DNA of 64,000 nt, taken from NCBI GenBank assembly GCA_000827265.1, contig KN834749.1:1663500-1727499 (forward strand), in the 5' to 3' direction. The number at the start of each line of letters is the position of its first letter. The first letter of the stretch is position 1. Positions 57,900 through 64,000 of the stretch are shown piece by piece. The notes under the pieces are model-generated. The model was not told the origin of the DNA, ran no database searches, and worked only from the letters and a program-made list of their open reading frames with translations. The DNA is from Collybiopsis luxurians FD-317 M1. Lineage: Eukaryota; Basidiomycota; Agaricomycetes; Agaricales; Omphalotaceae. The position numbers and the translations under genes are program-made.

Positions 57900-59376
57900 T
57901 CATTTATCTGCGTTCCATGTAATCTTTGCATCTGCTGTTTCTCGCTTTTACAGTCGTCAATGCATGGTATTGTTCGAGCAAGAAAAAAAAAAGGAACTCA
58001 CCTCCATAGGGCCCATTGAAAAACTTTCTACAGCCGATCCAGCATCAACCATACGGTCAATACTTACATCAACCTCAATCGCAGTGGGAGTAGGGATTCT
58101 CTGGCCTCTATTGAATGAGTATTTACTCGATACTCCAGGATTTCGAGGAGCTGGTGGCTCGCTTTCGTCGTCCCATGTGTATGTCGAAGAATCAAGGTGT
58201 CGTTTGCGATTGTTCAGTAGCACCATTAATGCATTGGTGTACAATTTGGCGAGAATACCTCCTGGAACTGTATGGAGGTTGTTGTGCGGAAAGATCAGGT
58301 AGAGAATCGCATCCACAATTGCAATGCTCGCTCCGAAGGGTGTCAGATTTTTTCAGGAACGTGCGTTATCAAAATCGGACAACTTACTCGTGAGCAGCCC
58401 ACCGCCTACCGTGAGCTTTATAATTCGGCTGAGCAAAGTGTCAGTCCTACTGTAACGAGTTATTTTTCGAGCGCGCGTAAGCTAAAAAAAAATTATACTG
58501 GTTAAAAATATGGTGGTACACCGTGATTCGGTCTTACCAGATACAACATAGATGCAGAAATGAGAATATCGCAGGCAGCGCTGCCCAAAAGCCAGATCTG
58601 AACCGAGGCAGTCAGCATACGAATGCGAGGGTATGAAGTGGTATCGAGAGGGACTTACACTGGTCACGGCATAAGTATTACTTTGTAAAGCAGCAAAAGT
58701 AGGTATCGAGGTCTTAATGATAATCCCAAGCGCCAGAGCAGCGCATCCCTCCATTAATGCGAGGGCAATAATCAACAGAACGAGGGGTATTGACCTCCCT
58801 AGAGCATATATGCGCCAAGCATAGAAGCACTGTACCACCGCACTGGCTGGTATGGTTAAGAATCATCACCTAATGAACATCGTCATTCTTTTTGAGAAAA
58901 GTCTAAGCCTGACACTGACCGACACCACTCATAATTGGAATATCGAGCCAGATAAGTCCTGTTCTTTCCAACGCAGCTTGATTTCCCCAGCCAGACGCTA
59001 GAATGTCGAACACGGTGCTGGTAAGCGTGAATGTTTGGGCGGTATCCCATATGCAAAGTCCATAGACGAGGGACTTTAGCCTCCAGCCATCATTTCGGAA
59101 TCCTAGATGGTACAAATCTACAGCACCCAAAGAGCCCCGATTAGTATTAAATATATCAACGTTGACAGAATTCCCTTACAAACTTGAACGCAGGTACATC
59201 CGAAAAGGAACCAATTTCCAGCGAACCCCAGAAGCTTTGCAGGAAGCTTCAGTATCGCTGTGAAGATAAACCTAAAACCTACCAGAGGAGCAGTTCTAGA
59301 TCGAATAAGTCGAGATCCCGTCCCAGTTAGCGCAAGAAACCACTCACAATAAAGTCGTATTCGTCTGCCCCGACAT
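57900..59376 (-). CDS. DUF6534-type seven-TM membrane protein
   Basis: Typical Agaricomycete multi-pass protein. Start chosen at ATG 59374-59376 (MSGQTNTTLL). Spliced segments include NWFLFGCTCVQVYLYHLGFRNDGWRLKSLVYGLCIWDTAQTFTL, GNQAALERTGLIWLDIPIMSG, SAVVQCFYAWRIYALGRSIPLVLLIIALALMEG, SNTYAVTSIWLLGSAACDILISASMLYL, RIIKLTVGGGLLTTTFAIVDAILYLIFPHNNLH and the cytosolic GILAKLYTNALMVLLNNRKRHLD. About seven helices result. The last intron, if it ends at TGTAAAAG, gives a tail MGPMEVRETADAKITWNADK and a stop at 57900-57902. Without it the frame stops at 57957. DUF6534 proteins are expanded in mushroom genomes, and no function is known. Confidence 0.78.
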
Positions 59377-59966
59377 AGCAGGAAGGAGGAAGAGGGGAGA
59401 TGATGGTCTTGAAGGAGCAGAGAAGCTAGCAGTTTTTGGGTGGCATTGCCTCCACAATTGAACAAGTAGGCCGGGGTGTCGTTCAAAGATTCACGAAGGA
59501 ACTTACTAAATTATTTCAATTTCACTAGAGATTACCCCGGAGTGTTGGATTCCGGTAGAATGTCCATTCCACTTACCATAATATCTTTCTGACGTTACAT
59601 GTTCGTTCGGTAGGCTGACACATATTGACGGGAGCGATAGTTTGGCAAGGATACTGAGATAATTGACTTCGTCTCTCCATCGGGAACTAAACGTACAGGA
59701 AGTATGGAAGTATGATTTGAAAAGATTACTTTGACCGCATCGGTCAGCAATTCAAACTTCGCATCGGACTCGGACGCTAGTCAACTGCCTTGCGGGAGTG
59801 GAAAGCCCTAGACTCTCAAATAAATAATCCGTTACCTACCACGCGCGATGGGTAGTCGCACCTGGATTCGGTTCCCACAAAGTTACTAACAGGGCGGGAT
59901 GAAAAAATTTCTTTTAAGGCAGCTCATGATGCAGGATGGTTGATTTCCAAGTACCACATACGGATC
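59377..59966. promoter_or_regulatory. Divergent promoter of the DUF6534 and GMC genes
   Basis: 590 bp between two start codons. No convincing frame or known site. It is less GC-rich than the genes around it. Confidence 0.5.
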
Positions 59967-62797
59967 ATGACCTCAGCCGAAGCATTCTGTGCAAACTACT
60001 TTGATTATCTCATTGTCGGCGGTGGAACTGCGTCGCTAGTTCTAGCGTCCCGGTTTGCTCAGTTACTTCATGACTAGTGACAATGACACTGAACCCACCT
60101 TTGTAGCTTATCAGAAGACCCTAATGTCAGCGTTGGTGTGCTCGAAGCAGGCACACATGTCGATGACATGCCTGAAGTCAATATTCCAGGTAAGAGTCCA
60201 CAAGTAATCAGTGCCGGCTCTTGACTTTGATCTCCTTCTTCTAATAGCGATGATTGGTCGAAACTTTGGTAATCCGAAACTGGACTGGGGCTTTTCTACC
60301 AAGAAGCAACCAGCTTTATTCGATAGACGAGTGCTAAATTCTCAGTGAGTTAAAACCTCGCTGCTTTCAAATATTCTAATTGGCTCCTGTTTAGAGGAAA
60401 AGGTGTTGGAGGCACTTCCGCGGTACGCTATACTTCATTACGGTTCTTTCGATATTAGATACTAAATTTCGAGCCTGCAATCTTCAGGTAAATTTCTTAG
60501 TTTACCAAAGGTCAGTTAGCAAAATCGTGAATTCAAGTAAAACCTGAAGCAATGGTTCATTCAAAGAGCCTCGAAAGAGGAATATGATGGTGAGTTTAAC
60601 GAAAAAGCTAGCAATGATTAGTTGATTGGGTATACACTGGCAGCTATCGAGGCTCTTGGGAACCCGGGCTGGAACTGGGATAGCTTTCTCAAGTATATGA
60701 TGAAGGTCTGTCATCGTCGACATTTACTGCCATATCATGAATAACAATGCTGGTTTTCAGTCGGAAAAGTACAACGCACCGACTGATGCAGAGATATCGA
60801 AGGATACCCACATTGGCTACGGCCACGAATATCACGGCGCCAGTGGTCCAGTCAAAACTTCGATTTCGGCCTGGTTCAATGGATTACACTCTAAGTTCAT
60901 GGAAACTCTGGTCAATATGGGAATTCCAATCAATCGAGACCCTGTAAGTAACTATGTACGTGGTTGTGCCATTCGTGTTTATAGATTGAGTCTTTAGGGG
61001 AATGGAAAAAACGTCGGGGCGTCGGTCGGCGTTATTTCTGTCAACCCAGATACTATGACCCGCAGCTACTCTGCAACGGTAACAGATAACAGATAAATTA
61101 TAGTTGACCCGACCTGAGACTGATTATCGTTGCCAGGCATACTATGTTCCAAACTCACATAGGAAAAATCTCGCTATACTCACGGGCGCACATGTCACCA
61201 AAGTGCTACTCGAGAACGCAACGGCAAGCTTACCTGTGTCTGCAGCTGGAGTAGAATTTTTGAAGGATTCACAAAAATTCACTGCCAAAGCTAAACATGA
61301 AGTCATAGTCGCTGCTGGTATAGATATTAAGCTTTTAGAGGCAAAGTCTTAGTGATTAACCTCTCTTTGTTACACAGGTGCACTTCAAACGCCCAAAATT
61401 TTAGAATTGTCTGGTGTGTGCGTTTTACTCGTCGCAACCACAATGAATAAGGTTTTGGAGCACTGATCAGGGATCGGAAAAACCGACATATTGACGAAAC
61501 ATGGCATTCAAACGGTACTTGATCTTCCAGTAGGAGAAAATCTTCGTACGTCTTCTAGATTGATTTCGTCTGTTGACCATCGAGCTAATCTCATCGATCA
61601 ACCTGTTTGAAGAGGTACGCAAAACACGAGTCCAGCACAAAAGGAACTGATCCCACATTCACGTAGGACCATCTCACATTGCCTCTCTTGCACGAAGTCC
61701 CTAACAATACGGTGACTTTCGACAATTTGCGGGATCCCTTATTTCTTCAAGAGCAAACTTCACTTTAGTAGGTCTAATATTTTAAATTCATTAGATTATA
61801 ATATGAACCGCACTTTACATAGCCAAAACGAAAGGAAAGGTCTATTAGCTGGTTCAATCACCGGATATGCATATCTGCCTTTGGAGAAAGTTTACAGCGT
61901 AGAAGCCCTCGACGCCTTTGGGAAGCAGTTTTACCAAGACGCCTCCTTGGCAGCCACTCCAGCGCTCAAGAAACAATCTGTACTCCTCAAGAAATGGTTG
62001 TCAGACCCCAATCATGCCCACATTGAGTGCTTGAATATGTTTTCTGATGCTATCTCCCAGCTCAATTTCATTCATGTTAGGATACTGCAATTTCCACTTT
62101 TCCTCAGCCTTGGCTCGGGGATAAAACCTCAAGAAGCAACCAAATACCATACCATCTTGATCGTCGGTCTCCATCCTCTGTCGCGTGGATCAGTCCACAT
62201 CGCCGACTCAGACCCTCTAACCCCCCCTGCCATCGATCCGAAATATCTTTCGCATGCGGCAGATCTGGAAATCATGGTCAATGGAGTCAAGTTCGTTCGG
62301 AGACTCCTGCGAACCGAACCGTACTATTCTTCAGAATTCAGAATGTACGATCCCCCGGAGAAGAACGCGGAAAATATAGACCTTTCCGACGATGAGATCC
62401 GTGATTGGTGTAGGTCAAGAGTAGAGAGCATTTTTCACCCAGTAGGAACAGCACCAATGATGCCCAGGGAGGATGGCGGCGTAGTTGATCCTTTCCTGAA
62501 AGTTTACGGGACTACAAATCTTAGAGTGGTGCGTTTGGACCAAATACTTTGAATGCGACCTGTCATACGTCTTTCTGTTTCTAGGTCGACGCGTCCGTGA
62601 TTCCTCTCGTACGCCTACATTTTTTTTTCGTCTGTTTAACCGCTTAAACCGTTTACAACTCTAGCACATATCAACTCACCCCCAAGCCACAATCTATGCC
62701 ATCGCAGAAAAGGTAGTTTTGAGTTCTGACTCCCTTGGTTCAAGCATTCTGATTGTTGCTACAGGCAAGCGACATCATCAAAGCCGCCCGAGCTTAA
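59967..62797 (+). CDS. GMC oxidoreductase (glucose/aryl-alcohol oxidase superfamily)
   Basis: FAD enzyme of the glucose-methanol-choline family. The start MTSAEAFCANYFDYLIVGGGTASLVLASR carries the Rossmann motif; the usual third Gly is replaced by Ser (GGGTAS). Next come EAGTHVDDMPEVNIP, GKGVGGTSA, NFLVYQR-ASKEEYDAIEALGNPGWNWDSF, GALQTPKILELSGIG, LPVGENLQDHLTLPLL, FHPVGTAPMM (first catalytic His), and SVIPLHISTHPQATIYAIAEKASDIIKAARA (second catalytic His and C-terminus). About 15 introns. Joining GENL to QDHL needs two introns (61546-61612 and 61615-61666) around a 2-nt exon, or a frameshift. No signal peptide, so cytosolic or atypical secretion. Substrate class (alcohol, sugar) cannot be decided. 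Stop TAA 62795-62797. Confidence 0.87.
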
Positions 62798-63107
62798 ATT
62801 TGCTGGTGGATTGGATACGTATGCGTTGAACCATCATTGCGTGGTAGAAAACTGCAGAAGGCTTTTGTAATATTGATCTGTGTACTTTTTCTCGGTTTAG
62901 GTTGGTCATTAGAAATTCTACACGTCAGTTATGTAGTTTGAATCAGATTCCTCACAATCAAGGCGAAGGCCGCTTTTTGAATGTCTTAGCATCCGCATAT
63001 CTGGACCCAGATAAAGGTCGAGGCATCGAGCGCTTAGCCCGACTGAGTTGTTCCTTCCTTCTCGTTCTAATCTCTTGTCATAAAAGTATCATTGGGACAG
63101 GTACGAC
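62798..63107. other. Intergenic, 310 bp
   Basis: Between the GMC gene and the second histidine phosphatase. Nothing else is supported. Confidence 0.45.
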
Positions 63108-64000
63108 ATGATTCAAACGCTTTATATTGCTCGACACGGTAAATATTCCAAATGATCGAACAATAACCATGGTGAATGTTGACCTGTATATCACAGGATT
63201 TCGGAGTAGCTGGGCTACTGGAGACCGGTGAGATATTCAACGCTTCCAGGAAAGTCAACGATGCTAATGATCACTTCTCAGTGCCAATAGGAATGACGCT
63301 CTATCAGATCTTGGTCTGGTCCGTCGCTTGCTGGAAGACGTTTAAACGTCAATGAAGCTTATGCTCTGACCACTCTTCCTAGACTCAAGCGCAGGATCTC
63401 GCAACCTATTTGGCATCTCTGAGTGAGGATCAGAGACCGACAGCAATATTCTCTTCCCCATACTGTGAGTGACAGCCGTCGTGTACACCATTGCAGTACA
63501 CGAACCGAAAGATCACACAATAATACATATTTGCGGACAGACCGCTGCCTACAAACCAGCCAAGCGGTGTCTATCGCTCTTGGTGTCCCGATATACGTTG
63601 ATCATTGTGAGAGATTCGTTTTCGCGGTCAGACTAGTGTGTTCCTCATCCACTGGCATGGATTCTGCACGACAAAAGGGATATCCGAGTGGTTTTCAGAT
63701 GTAACTGCGAGCAAGGGAATCAAGCAGCCTGAACTTCCCAGGGCAGAAATTCTCCGCCAAGACTTTCCAGAAATCGATTCAGACGCTTGGGCGAGTATGT
63801 GGTATCCCCCATCTACGGGCGAGAATATCGCTCAAATAACAGAACGAATGTCAACGTTCCTTTCGTGGTTCATTCCTAAGGTGGAAACGATGATCTCTCC
63901 GGAAAAACACAAGCGAGTGCTACTCGTTTCTCATGCTGCGCCTGTAATCGCGCTGGTGCGGAATCTATTGAATGAGTCTGATTCGAAAGTCAGACCTGGC
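63108..64000 (+). CDS. Histidine phosphatase superfamily protein, second paralogue (cut by window end)
   Basis: Same fold and exon pattern as the gene at 56535. The start MIQTLYIARHG-FRSSWATGD gives RHG across the first intron. GLTQAQDLATYLASLSEDQ follows after an intron that must begin GTCCGT (after DLGL). [29 protein letters not shown] and ISEWFSDVTASKGIKQPELP follow, then the variable middle SDAWASMWYPPSTGENIAQITERMSTF and KRVLLVSHAAPVIALVRN with the second catalytic His. Identity to the first paralogue is high over the core (IARHGFR, LQTSQ, RVLLVSHAA, IAL) and lower elsewhere. The 3' end lies outside the window. It may have the same function or be a specialised copy. Confidence 0.85.

Noticed and set aside
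56535..64000. Biosynthetic gene cluster around the GMC and DUF6534 genes
   Set aside because: No backbone synthase, P450, transporter or pathway regulator is present in the part seen.

Overview
This window is nuclear DNA from a filamentous basidiomycete, most likely an Agaricomycete. The signs are dense genes on both strands, many phase-variable introns of about 50-60 nt, very short intergenic gaps, and lineage-typical families: a DUF6534-type membrane protein, a GMC oxidoreductase, a MARVEL-like membrane protein, a RlpA-like barrel protein and a stand-alone SRA-YDG protein. No species can be named from sequence alone. All gene models were spliced by eye, so internal exon borders are predictions.

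Layout. 1-3.2 kb: 3' part of MYG1, then a MARVEL-like gene. A 983-bp block is repeated perfectly across a 20-N scaffold gap, which is probably an unmerged contig overlap. 3.4-12 kb: MFS transporter, unknown 396-aa protein, Ser/Thr-rich surface protein, RNA14. 12-21 kb: RasGEF with an N-terminal Ras-like domain, DRS1 helicase, a small lipidated SVIP-like protein, GPI2. 21-30.5 kb: bZIP factor, APC4, a conserved Cys-motif membrane protein, ARP1, a secreted RlpA-like protein. 30.8-38.8 kb: SRA-YDG protein, an unresolved stretch, SEC9, MPP10, RPS3. 38.9-48.1 kb: WD40 protein, SUR7-like protein, large coiled-coil protein, STM1. 48.4-54.7 kb: candidate 78-aa small gene, SPP1/CFP1, LSM1, mitoribosomal bL32m, complex I NDUFA5. 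54.8-64 kb: 3-ketoacyl-CoA thiolase, histidine phosphatase, DUF6534 protein, GMC oxidoreductase, and a second paralogous histidine phosphatase cut by the window end.

Most genes are conserved eukaryotic housekeeping genes: mRNA 3'-end formation, rRNA processing, ribosome, APC/C, dynactin, GPI anchors, SNAREs and chromatin. They do not form one pathway. Several are divergent pairs with very short shared promoters (RPS3/MPP10, bL32m/NDUFA5, ARP1/Cys-motif protein). The part most like accessory DNA is 56.5-64 kb.

I saw no CRISPR, IS element, rRNA, tRNA or convincing transposon. I found no clear new multi-gene system. The best leads are gene-level: a predicted 2-nt micro-exon in the GMC gene, tiny exons with a GC-AG intron in the RlpA-like gene, a lipidated VIM-motif protein, the G-domain/RasGEF fusion, and two small or Cys-motif proteins of unknown function.
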